Shown here: piece by piece, positions 26,717-34,662 of the stretch
Layout of the letters: every line of letters starts with the position of its first letter
Position numbering within the stretch: position 1 is the first letter of the stretch
DNA from: Lachnospiraceae bacterium NK4A144
GTDB lineage: Bacteria > Bacillota > Clostridia > Lachnospirales > Lachnospiraceae
NCBI GenBank assembly: GCA_000424365.1
Contig: AUJT01000022.1
Coordinates: forward strand, 1-64,000
Direction of reading: 5' to 3'
Length of the DNA stretch: 64,000 nt
The notes under the pieces: generated by a model
What the model saw: the letters and a program-made list of their open reading frames with translations, nothing else
Databases searched by the model: none
Told to the model about the DNA's origin: nothing
Translations under genes and position numbers: made by a program

Positions 26717-28477
26717 ATGGCATTTGACGGAATAACTACTGCCGCCATGGTCAGTGAGATCAGAAATCGAGCTGTCGGCGGACGTCTTTATAAAATCGCA
26801 CAGCCGGATCCCGATGCGATCCTGCTTACTATCAAAACAAACGACGGAAAAACTGACAGACTTATGATCTCTGCCAGTGCTTCACTTCCTTTTATTTACT
26901 ATACAGACGAAAACAAACCCAGTCCTATGGTTGCTCCCAATTTTTGTATGCTCTTGCGTAAGCATCTGCAAAATGGACGCATTACCGATGTTTCTCAGCC
27001 GGGACTGGAACGTATCATCAGGATCGGTGCTGAACATCTTGATGAAATGGGTGACCTGAAGCGAAAAGTCCTCGTTATAGAGCTAATGGGAAAATACAGT
27101 AATATCATCTTTACCGAAGAGGACAATACAGTCATCGACAGTATTAAACACATTTCGGCTGCGGTGAGTTCTGTCCGCACGGTTCTCCCCGGATCCGAAT
27201 ACTATATACCGATGACTCAGGATAAGCTTGATCCGACTTCCGATATTTCCTATGAAGCTTTTTCCTCTGCTGTACTTCATAAAGCGCAAAACATTATAAA
27301 AGCTCTTTACAATACATTTACAGGATTTTCACCGGTAGCCGCCAGCGAACTCTGTCACAGAGCAGGTCTCGACGGAAATGCATCGGTTGCATCAATGACT
27401 CCGGACGATACTGAACGCCTTTACTCATGCTTTAAGGCACTCATGGACGATATAAAAAACGAAAACTTCGATCCGGTGCTGATCTACGAAAAAGACGAAC
27501 CGCGTGAATTCGCTGCGATCCCTCTTTCCGAATACGATGACCTTGAATCAGAGCACCTTTCCAGCATGTCCGAAGTACTAAAAAGATACTATGCCGAGCG
27601 GGATGCTGTTACCCGTATACGCCAGAGATCTACTGATCTCCGCAAGATCGTATCTACAACTCTCGAACGTGCTGTAAAGAAATATGATATTCAGCAGAAA
27701 CAGTTAAGGGACACCCAGAAGAAGGATAAATTCAGAATCTACGGAGAAATGCTCAATACTTACGGATATTCTGCTTCTCCCGGAGATAAGAGTCTGACCT
27801 GTATAAACTATTATGATAATTCAGAAATAGTCATCCCCCTCGATCCGCAAAAAACAGCTCTCGAGAATGCACAGAAATACTTCGACCGTTACCAGAAATT
27901 AAAACGTACGGAAGAAGCTGTCAGCGCCCAGCTGATCGAAACCAAAAATGATATCGATCATCTTGAGTCTATTCAGAATTCTCTGGATATTGCAGAAAAC
28001 GAGGCGGATCTGAAAGATATAAGGCGTGAGCTTGCTGACTCAGGATACATAAAGAAACATGCATCCCGTAAGGGAAGCGGACGGACCGAGAGCAGTAAGC
28101 CGCTTCATTATATTTCAAGCGATGGCTACGATCTCTATGTTGGAAAAAACAATTATCAGAACGATCAGCTGACATTTAAGTTTGCTTCCGGAAATGACTG
28201 GTGGTTCCACTCAAAGAAATTCCCGGGTTCTCACGTAATCCTACGCGTCGGACAGGGAGATCCTGATAATCTTCCCGACCGGGTGTTTAATGAAGCCGGA
28301 GCTCTTGCAGCCTATTACAGCAAGGGACGCGGTCAGTCAAAAGTCGAGATCGACTATGTGAAAAAGAAAGAAGTTAAGAAGCCTGCCGGATCAAAACCCG
28401 GATTTGTTGTTTACTATACAAATTACTCTATGGCAATAGATTCCGACATCTCGGCTCTGAAACTGGTTAAGGAATAA
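26717..28477 (+). CDS. rqcH: Rqc2 homologue RqcH (NFACT/FbpA family)
   Basis: A 586-residue NFACT protein. Bacterial RqcH binds obstructed 50S subunits carrying peptidyl-tRNA and adds C-terminal alanine tails that mark the chain for degradation. The N-terminal NFACT-N domain begins MAFDGITTAAMVSEI. The middle is helical with coiled-coil segments (~290-440). The C-terminal NFACT-R domain has NDWWFHSKKFPGSHVILR. The older annotation is fibronectin-binding protein. AAAGGA precedes the start. With ssrA-smpB, the window encodes two independent rescue pathways. Confidence 0.93.
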   Translation: MAFDGITTAAMVSEIRNRAVGGRLYKIAQPDPDAILLTIKTNDGKTDRLMISASASLPFIYYTDENKPSPMVAPNFCMLLRKHLQNGRITDVSQPGLERIIRIGAEHLDEMGDLKRKVLVIELMGKYSNIIFTEEDNTVIDSIKHISAAVSSVRTVLPGSEYYIPMTQDKLDPTSDISYEAFSSAVLHKAQNIIKALYNTFTGFSPVAASELCHRAGLDGNASVASMTPDDTERLYSCFKALMDDIKNENFDPVLIYEKDEPREFAAIPLSEYDDLESEHLSSMSEVLKRYYAERDAVTRIRQRSTDLRKIVSTTLERAVKKYDIQQKQLRDTQKKDKFRIYGEMLNTYGYSASPGDKSLTCINYYDNSEIVIPLDPQKTALENAQKYFDRYQKLKRTEEAVSAQLIETKNDIDHLESIQNSLDIAENEADLKDIRRELADSGYIKKHASRKGSGRTESSKPLHYISSDGYDLYVGKNNYQNDQLTFKFASGNDWWFHSKKFPGSHVILRVGQGDPDNLPDRVFNEAGALAAYYSKGRGQSKVEIDYVKKKEVKKPAGSKPGFVVYYTNYSMAIDSDISALKLVKE

Positions 28478-28490
28478 GAAAAGATAAGAA

Positions 28491-28543
28491 AAAAAGCTGT
28501 GAAAGAAGTTTAGAGAAATCCTCAAACTCTTTCACAGCTTTTT
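28491..28543. terminator. Bidirectional terminator after rqcH
   Basis: AAAAAGCTGTGAAAGA pairs with TCTTTCACAGCTTTTT, giving U-runs in both directions. It serves rqcH on the plus strand and the small secreted protein gene (ending at 28547) on the minus strand. Confidence 0.9.
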
Positions 28544-28546
28544 AAT

Positions 28547-29065
28547 TTAGTCATTATCTGTTAACGGATATACACAGGTATACGGCCAATATTCTATTTG
28601 GTTTTCTTCCTCTGTATTACCTATGATGATCTGAAATTCAACTCCCTTTTTCTCTGCATTGGCTTTAAGCACTTCTTTTACTTTCGAAGCAATCTTTTCA
28701 TTAACTCCATGAAGCGCACGACTATCCATTGCTACAGCCGTAGACGGTATTTCCGCAAACATTTTAGCCTGCGGAAAGCAAAGGAGCGTCGTCTGCTCTT
28801 TATCATAAAGGCAGTAGCTAAACGAAGAAAAATTGGGGTTGCCATCTGCAACCTCTATGTACTTTAGCTGAATCTGATTTACAAAGGTATTATTTGCGAT
28901 CTTCTCAATATCTTCTCCAACATGAACACCTGTGATCATGTTATTCGGTCTGATCGAATGAGCATTGAGCACCGTCTGTTTCTCAGAGATCTCAGCCTGT
29001 GCTGTCACACTGAAAAACAATGTGAACAGCACGATCATCATGCAGATATAACATAATTTTTTCAT
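28547..29065 (-). CDS. Small secreted protein with a BspA-type leucine-rich-like unit
   Basis: A 172-residue protein with a clear signal peptide (hydrophobic core CMMIVLFTLFFSV, cleavage after AQA). The middle contains one stretch, VADGNPNFSSFSYCLYDKEQ then TTLLCFPQAK, that resembles a single repeat of the LRR_5/BspA surface protein family. The rest is unrecognised. Its start codon overlaps the glgA stop by four bases (ATGA), so it is translationally coupled to glycogen synthase. No functional link is known to me. Confidence 0.7.
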   Translation of the reverse strand: MKKLCYICMMIVLFTLFFSVTAQAEISEKQTVLNAHSIRPNNMITGVHVGEDIEKIANNTFVNQIQLKYIEVADGNPNFSSFSYCLYDKEQTTLLCFPQAKMFAEIPSTAVAMDSRALHGVNEKIASKVKEVLKANAEKKGVEFQIIIGNTEEENQIEYWPYTCVYPLTDND

Positions 29066-30507
29066 GGTCTCAGCCAGTCATACATATCCTGGTATTGCCG
29101 TGCTGATACTGCCCAAGAGAAATCCGCCGCCATATCACGATCTATGATCTTATTCCATTCACGTCTGTGATTAACGTAAACATTATGAGCATAATGGATC
29201 GCTCCCAGCATCTCATGCGCATTATAGTTAGTGAAGGAGAATCCTGTTCCTCTTCCTTCAAACTCATTATAAGGCTCGACAGTATCCTTCAGACCGCCTG
29301 TTTCACGAACGATCGGAACTGTGCCGTATCTCAGCGACATCAGCTGGCTCAGTCCGCAGGGTTCAAATAAACTCGGCATCAGGAACGCATCACATGATCC
29401 ATAGATCTTATGTGAAAGTTCTTCTGAATAGTAGATATTCGCACGAACCTTATCGTTGTACTTCCAGTCATAATGACGGAACATATTCTCGTACTGTTCC
29501 TCACCTGTACCAAGTACTACAAGCTGTATATCGTCATTACACAGCTCATCCATTACATAAGAAACAAGATCTAGTCCCTTCTGACCGGTAAGTCTTGAAA
29601 CAATACCTATCATAAAGGCATTGTCACTGCGATAAAGACCAAGCTGCTTCTGCAGAGCACGCTTATTCTTTATCTTTTCCTTGCGGAAATTCTTTGCATT
29701 GTACTTATGCTCCAGGAATGGATCTGTTTCCGGATTATACGTGCCGTAATCAATACCATTGACTATACCACGCAGATCATGCTCTCTGGCTCTCAAAAGA
29801 CCATCAAGCTTTTCACCGTAAAACTCAGTCTTGATTTCTTCTGCATATGTACTGCTCACAGTTGTGATCGCATCAGCATAAACAAGTCCACCCTTCAGGA
29901 CGTTTGCATCTTTATACGCTTCCAGTTTATCCGGTGCAAAATAGTAATCTGACAGACCCGAAAACTGCTGGATCGTTTCTACATCCCATGTTCCCTGGAA
30001 TTTAAGATTGTGGATCGTCAGAACTGTCTTGATACCTCTAAAGAAATCTCCAGCCTGAAAACTATCATGGATATAGACAGGTATCATAGCTGTCTGCCAG
30101 TCATGACAATGAATGATATCCGGTCTGAAATTGATAAGCGGCATTGCTGAAAGCGCTGCTCGTGAGAAGAAAATAAATCTTTCAAGATCCCACTTTGTAT
30201 CAGTCGTATATGCCGATTCACCGGAAAAATAGTACTCATTATCGATGAAATAGTATGTTACGCCATCCCACTGTGTCTTAAATATACCAACATAGACATT
30301 CTGTCCATTATACGGCATATAAAAATTTGTAACGTACTCAAGCATGTCTTTATATTTCTGATACATGCAATTATACTTTGGCATCATGACACGTACGTCG
30401 AAATAACGCTTATCGAAATTAGCCGGCAGTGATCCTACAACATCCGCCAATCCACCTGTTTTAATAAACGGAACAGCCTCAGATGCAACAAAAAGTACAT
30501 TTTTCAT
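29062..30507 (-). CDS. glgA: Glycogen synthase (ADP-glucose starch synthase type)
   Basis: A 481-residue GT5 glycosyltransferase that extends alpha-1,4-glucan from ADP-glucose. The N-terminus MKNVLFVASEAVPFIKTGGL has the KTGGL nucleotide-sugar motif. The C-terminal domain has PSLFEPCGLSQL and a second TGGL-type motif (RETGGLKDTV). A GGGGG run precedes the ATG. The glgB, glgC and glgP genes are not nearby. Confidence 0.95.
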   Translation of the reverse strand: MKNVLFVASEAVPFIKTGGLADVVGSLPANFDKRYFDVRVMMPKYNCMYQKYKDMLEYVTNFYMPYNGQNVYVGIFKTQWDGVTYYFIDNEYYFSGESAYTTDTKWDLERFIFFSRAALSAMPLINFRPDIIHCHDWQTAMIPVYIHDSFQAGDFFRGIKTVLTIHNLKFQGTWDVETIQQFSGLSDYYFAPDKLEAYKDANVLKGGLVYADAITTVSSTYAEEIKTEFYGEKLDGLLRAREHDLRGIVNGIDYGTYNPETDPFLEHKYNAKNFRKEKIKNKRALQKQLGLYRSDNAFMIGIVSRLTGQKGLDLVSYVMDELCNDDIQLVVLGTGEEQYENMFRHYDWKYNDKVRANIYYSEELSHKIYGSCDAFLMPSLFEPCGLSQLMSLRYGTVPIVRETGGLKDTVEPYNEFEGRGTGFSFTNYNAHEMLGAIHYAHNVYVNHRREWNKIIDRDMAADFSWAVSARQYQDMYDWLRP

Positions 30508-30591
30508 AATTCTACCCCCGAAATAGAAACCCCTTTTTCGGATTCCTGTTCTCTTTTAGAGAATACACAAACGCGTATATCCTCTTTTAAC

Positions 30592-30597
30592 ATTATA
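30592..30597 (-). promoter_or_regulatory. -10 element upstream of glgA
   Basis: TATAAT on the minus strand in the 102-base gap between recN and glgA. The expected -35 position (AGACTT) is poor and sits at the recN 3' end. Confidence 0.4.
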
Positions 30598-30609
30598 CAC
30601 CATTCGGGC

Positions 30610-32298
30610 TTATGAAGTCTTCTTTTTCGTTTTATCTGCTAATTCCTTCATTTCTTCTGCATTTTGACGCACAGTTTCCGTCATTTCTGCTCCGGAAAGC
30701 ATGCGGCCGAGCTCATCTATGATCTCTTCTCTCTGAAGTTCTCGAATACCTGTCAGCGTTCTTCCTTCCTCTACAGTCTTCTTTATAAGAAAATGATGGT
30801 CTGCCATCGCTGCTATCTGCGGAAGATGCGTAATGAGAATAACCTGATGACGCCCAGATAAACTTGCAAGACTCTCCGATACCTTTTGCGCAGTTCTGCC
30901 GCTTATACCTGTATCTATCTCATCAAATATCAACGTATCAATCTGATCTGTATCTGCAAGCACTGTTTTTAACGCGAGCATGACACGAGAAAGTTCTCCT
31001 CCGCTGGCAACATCTTTTAAGGCCTTTAGTGACTCACCCGGATTTGTTGAGATCATAAATTCGACATCATCCGCGCCATTTTCTGTATATCCATTTTCTG
31101 CGCTTCTCACGGCTATTTCAAACTGCACCGTCTCAAAATTGAGACCTATAAGTGCTTTTTTCATCCTACCGCCAAGTTCTGCCGCGTTTTTTCTTCTCTC
31201 AACCGTCAGTTCCTCTGCCGCACCGGAAAGCTCTTTTTCTGAGGCTGCCAGCTTTTTCTCCAGTTCTGCACGATATGCATCTGCATTTTCAAGCTGCTCA
31301 AGCTTCTTTTGTCTGATCTCGAGAGATTCCAGAATCTCAGGAATACTTTTCCCGTACTTCATTTTTAATTCATTGATACGATTTAATCGTTCGGTAACTT
31401 CATTATATTCCTCTTCAGAAAATGATAATCCTGAAAGATATGATTCCAGATCACGTCTTATATCCGAAAGAAGAGAATCCAGGTCATTCAGTTCCTGCAT
31501 AAGTCCTGATGCGTCTTTATCCAGATCTGCCGCTGCAGTAAAAGCACGTACAGCCCTTCCGATCATTTCTCCGGCAGCTTCATCTCCTCCAATGAGAGAA
31601 GATGCCTCTCCTGCCGCTTCCGCGATCTTTCTGGAGTTATTCATGAACGAAAATCTTTCTTCCAATAACTCATCTTCACCATCTTTTAGCGAAGCATCTT
31701 CTATCTCGCCGATCTCATAGCGGAGCAGATCGGCTTCTCTAAGTCTTTCCGATTCATCTGTGCAAATAGCCTTTAATTCATCACGTATAGACTTTACACA
31801 GTGATACTGCTTTCTGTAATTATCCAAAAGCTGTTCAGCTTTTTTTCCGGCATAGCGGTCAAGTATCAACAGGTGGTTCTTTTTGTAAAGAAGAGACTGA
31901 TGTTCATGCTGACCATGAATATCTATTAATATCCCGGATATTTCTCTTAAAAGAGATCCTGTTACAGTGACCCCGTTTATCTTTGCCGTTCCTCTTCCGC
32001 CACTGAATCTCCTTCGGATTATCACCAGACCATCGTCTTCCACAGGAATATCCAGATCACGGATCTTTTTGCGTTCTTCCTCCCTGTCCAACGCAAAAAC
32101 CAGCTCAACCTCAGCCGGTTTTTCAGGATCTCGCGCAATGTCAGCTCTCGCCTTACCACCGAGAGCAAGACTTACACTTCCGATCACAAGAGATTTTCCG
32201 GCTCCGGTCTCTCCCGAAAATACATTAAGACCTTCACCAAAGGTTACCTCTTCTTTTTCAATAAGTGCCAAATTATTCACACTTAAACTGATTAACAT
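30610..32298 (-). CDS. recN: DNA repair protein RecN
   Basis: A 562-residue SMC-like ATPase recruited to double-strand breaks. Walker A is FSGETGAGKSLVIG near the N-terminus. Coiled-coil arms occupy the middle (~150-380). The ABC signature ASGGELSRVMLALK and Walker B FDEIDTGISG lie near the C-terminus. AAGGAG precedes the ATG. It is last in the nusB-dxs-argR cluster but is separated from argR by a terminator and has its own LexA-like site. Confidence 0.97.
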   Translation of the reverse strand: MLISLSVNNLALIEKEEVTFGEGLNVFSGETGAGKSLVIGSVSLALGGKARADIARDPEKPAEVELVFALDREEERKKIRDLDIPVEDDGLVIIRRRFSGGRGTAKINGVTVTGSLLREISGILIDIHGQHEHQSLLYKKNHLLILDRYAGKKAEQLLDNYRKQYHCVKSIRDELKAICTDESERLREADLLRYEIGEIEDASLKDGEDELLEERFSFMNNSRKIAEAAGEASSLIGGDEAAGEMIGRAVRAFTAAADLDKDASGLMQELNDLDSLLSDIRRDLESYLSGLSFSEEEYNEVTERLNRINELKMKYGKSIPEILESLEIRQKKLEQLENADAYRAELEKKLAASEKELSGAAEELTVERRKNAAELGGRMKKALIGLNFETVQFEIAVRSAENGYTENGADDVEFMISTNPGESLKALKDVASGGELSRVMLALKTVLADTDQIDTLIFDEIDTGISGRTAQKVSESLASLSGRHQVILITHLPQIAAMADHHFLIKKTVEEGRTLTGIRELQREEIIDELGRMLSGAEMTETVRQNAEEMKELADKTKKKTS

Positions 32299-32338
32299 TA
32301 TATCTCCTTAACTCCCCGAAGCCCCGTATATTTGTTCT

Positions 32339-32352
32339 CAAACACTTGTTCG
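32339..32352 (-). promoter_or_regulatory. LexA (SOS/Cheo) box upstream of recN
   Basis: CGAACAAGTGTTTG on the minus strand fits the Gram-positive LexA operator pattern CGAAC-N4-GTTYG/C. It is about 40 bases upstream of the recN start codon and overlaps a possible -35 box (TTGCGA, 32350-32355). recN is a known SOS gene in Firmicutes, which supports the call. Confidence 0.72.
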
Positions 32353-32368
32353 CAAAAATAATAACATT

Positions 32369-32412
32369 AAAAGGAAGATCCTGCAATATATAAATTGCAA
32401 AATCTTCCTTTT
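32369..32412 (-). terminator. Terminator after argR
   Basis: AAAAGGAAGAT pairs with ATCTTCCTTTT, with an inner TGCAAT/ATTGCA helix, followed on the minus strand by TTTTAATGTTATTATTTTT. It isolates recN from the long upstream operon. Confidence 0.8.
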
Positions 32413-32436
32413 GTATTTTCACATATTATCTATGTC

Positions 32437-32883
32437 TCAAAACAGGTCTAAAACAACAGCACGTACATGCTCCGCTTCAAGAGATGTTTTGGCAACACAC
32501 ATTATTGTATCATCTCCTGCTATACTTCCGACAATTTCCGGCATCTTCATTGCATCGAGCGCCGCTGCAACAGCCATAGCCATTCCGCTGACCGTTTTTA
32601 TGACGATCATATTCTGTGCGGTATCAGCTGAAATGATTCCCTCTTTCATCACCCGTACATATTTCTTGCCGAGATCCTGATCTCCGTTCCTGCCTCGGAC
32701 ATATTTCTGATGTCCTTCCTGTCCCGGAACTTTTGCAAGATGCAATTCACGAATGTCTCTGGATACTGTAGCCTGTGTGACATCATACCCGGATTCGCGA
32801 AGCCTGTCTGCGAGTTCTTCCTGAGTTTCTATATTATACTTTTCGATCAATTCAATGATCTTTTCCTGTCGTTTCTGTTTCAA
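32437..32883 (-). CDS. argR: Arginine repressor ArgR/AhrC
   Basis: A 148-residue arginine-responsive regulator that acts as a hexamer. The N-terminal winged helix has TQEELADRLRESGYDVTQAT followed by VSRDIRELHLAK. The C-terminal oligomerisation and arginine-binding domain ends with SIAGDDTIMCVAKT, including the conserved Asp pair. The position between nadK and recN is conserved in Firmicutes. Confidence 0.96.
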   Translation of the reverse strand: MKQKRQEKIIELIEKYNIETQEELADRLRESGYDVTQATVSRDIRELHLAKVPGQEGHQKYVRGRNGDQDLGKKYVRVMKEGIISADTAQNMIVIKTVSGMAMAVAAALDAMKMPEIVGSIAGDDTIMCVAKTSLEAEHVRAVVLDLF

Positions 32884-32930
32884 TTTTACCCCTTCCGTTA
32901 ATTAAACCCTTTACGCCTTTTTTATCGGCA

Positions 32931-33767
32931 TCAGGAGCGGAATTTATTACTTAGCACGGAAAGAAAACTTCCCGGATTAATACGTATTATTCTAGTCACT
33001 TTTGCGGAACGACGAACATCCACTATATCACCCTTCTTCAGGTCCACCGGACTATGACCATCAAAGCATGCTACCGACCCACCTTCTTTGACAGATACAC
33101 TGACCGTATCATCCGCAGAAAGCACGATACTCCTCGTATTTAATGTATGCGGACAGATCGGTGTGATCACCATCATCCTGGCTCTGGGCTCGATTATAGG
33201 ACCTCCGGCAGACATGGAATATGCCGTAGAGCCTGTCGGTGTGCAGACTATTATCCCATCAGCTCTGAACGAACTTAGATACCGTCCGTTGACACTTACC
33301 TCATATTCACTCAGATGAAGTGTTCCCGACGCATGAAGCACAACGTCATTCAGTGCTCTTGACTCAGCCAGCAGTTTTCCCGTAGTATCACTGACCCGAC
33401 CGCAGAGCATCATTCGTTCCTCTATCTCAAATCTGCCATCTATAAGACGATCGAGCGAGTGTTCCAGACCATCAACCTCAACATCTGTAAGATAGCCAAG
33501 GGTACCTTGATTGACGCCGAGCATCGGAAGTCCTGTATCTACTATATCTCTCGCCGCCGCGATCAAGGTTCCGTCTCCGCCGATCACGATTATACATTCT
33601 GTTTCTTCCGGTATATGTGTGGAATCTGTATAATGACCGTCTTCCATAGGGCCGTCTGCAGATACATTAACAACGAGATCGTGCTGAACGAGATAATTTC
33701 GGATCCGATTTGTAACAGCCAGATTTCTGTCTCGATTACGATTAGTGATCACATAGAAGTTCCTCAT
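32931..33767 (-). CDS. nadK: NAD kinase
   Basis: A 278-residue ATP- or polyphosphate-dependent NAD kinase making NADP. Motifs are IVIGGDGTLIAAARD (GGDG), NQGTLGYLTDV and TPTGSTAYSMSAGGPI. GAGG lies seven bases before the ATG. It sits between tlyA and argR. Confidence 0.96.
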   Translation of the reverse strand: MRNFYVITNRNRDRNLAVTNRIRNYLVQHDLVVNVSADGPMEDGHYTDSTHIPEETECIIVIGGDGTLIAAARDIVDTGLPMLGVNQGTLGYLTDVEVDGLEHSLDRLIDGRFEIEERMMLCGRVSDTTGKLLAESRALNDVVLHASGTLHLSEYEVSVNGRYLSSFRADGIIVCTPTGSTAYSMSAGGPIIEPRARMMVITPICPHTLNTRSIVLSADDTVSVSVKEGGSVACFDGHSPVDLKKGDIVDVRRSAKVTRIIRINPGSFLSVLSNKFRS

Positions 33768-33783
33768 GTCAGTTCCTCATGTT

Positions 33784-34620
33784 CTATTTATCAAGCGAAT
33801 CATGTGCTGCTGCCACTGTACTACGGATTATTTCAGGATCCTTTTCAGGAAGTATCAATAAAGATGTATATTTCTCATTATCAGCATTCTTTGTAAGATA
33901 CATCAGATATTCGATATTTCCCTCCGGTCCTCTGATCGGTGAATATTCGAGTCCGACTATATTAAAACCATTTTCTCTGGCCATGTTCAGCGTATTTGTG
34001 ATCACTTCTTCATGAACTGCCGGATCACGAACAACGCCTTTTTTACCAACTTTATCCTTACCAGCCTCAAACTGCGGCTTAATAAGGCACACCATTTCTC
34101 CTTCTTCACTTAAGATAGGAAACGCTGCGGGTAAAATCTTTGAAAGTGAGATAAACGATACGTCACAGGACGCAAAATCCGGTCTGTCATCCAGATTCTC
34201 GGGTGTCAGATAACGAAAGTTCGTTTTTTCCATGCAAACAACTCTTTTGTCATTTCTAAGAGACCACGCCAGCTGACCGTACCCTACATCTATGGAATAA
34301 ACCTTAACTGCACCATTCTGAATCATACAGTCCGTGAAACCGCCTGTTGACGCACCTATATCCATACAGATCTTTCCATCGAGTTTCACATGAAATGATG
34401 CCATTGCTTTTTCAAGCTTAAGGCCGCCGCGACTCACATACTTTAATTTCTGACCTCTATGCTCTATATTGGCAGTTTCAGGAAAAGATGAACCGGGTTT
34501 ATCCTCTTTCTGTCCATCGACGTAGACTTCACCGCTCATTATATATGCTTTTGCCTGCTCTCTCGAAGGTGCGAGCCCTCTCTCGAAAAGCAGCACGTCC
34601 AGTCTCTTTTTCTGACTCAT
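33784..34620 (-). CDS. tlyA: TlyA-family rRNA 2'-O-methyltransferase
   Basis: A 278-residue protein with an N-terminal S4 RNA-binding domain (RLDVLLFERGLAPSREQAKA) and an FtsJ/RrmJ methyltransferase domain with SAM-binding DIGASTGGFTDC and GYGQLAWSLR. Members methylate riboses in 16S and/or 23S rRNA; older names call them hemolysins. The order dxs-tlyA is conserved in Firmicutes (YqxC in Bacillus). Confidence 0.94.
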   Translation of the reverse strand: MSQKKRLDVLLFERGLAPSREQAKAYIMSGEVYVDGQKEDKPGSSFPETANIEHRGQKLKYVSRGGLKLEKAMASFHVKLDGKICMDIGASTGGFTDCMIQNGAVKVYSIDVGYGQLAWSLRNDKRVVCMEKTNFRYLTPENLDDRPDFASCDVSFISLSKILPAAFPILSEEGEMVCLIKPQFEAGKDKVGKKGVVRDPAVHEEVITNTLNMARENGFNIVGLEYSPIRGPEGNIEYLMYLTKNADNEKYTSLLILPEKDPEIIRSTVAAAHDSLDK

Positions 34621-34662
34621 TCCTGTTCCTTTCCTCTATAAACACCGGATTAAATCGAATTT

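Noticed and set aside
30980-31720. A 246-codon Ser-rich open frame on the plus strand opposite recN
   Set aside because: Low-complexity translation of the reverse strand of RecN coiled-coil codons, with no start signals or family motifs.
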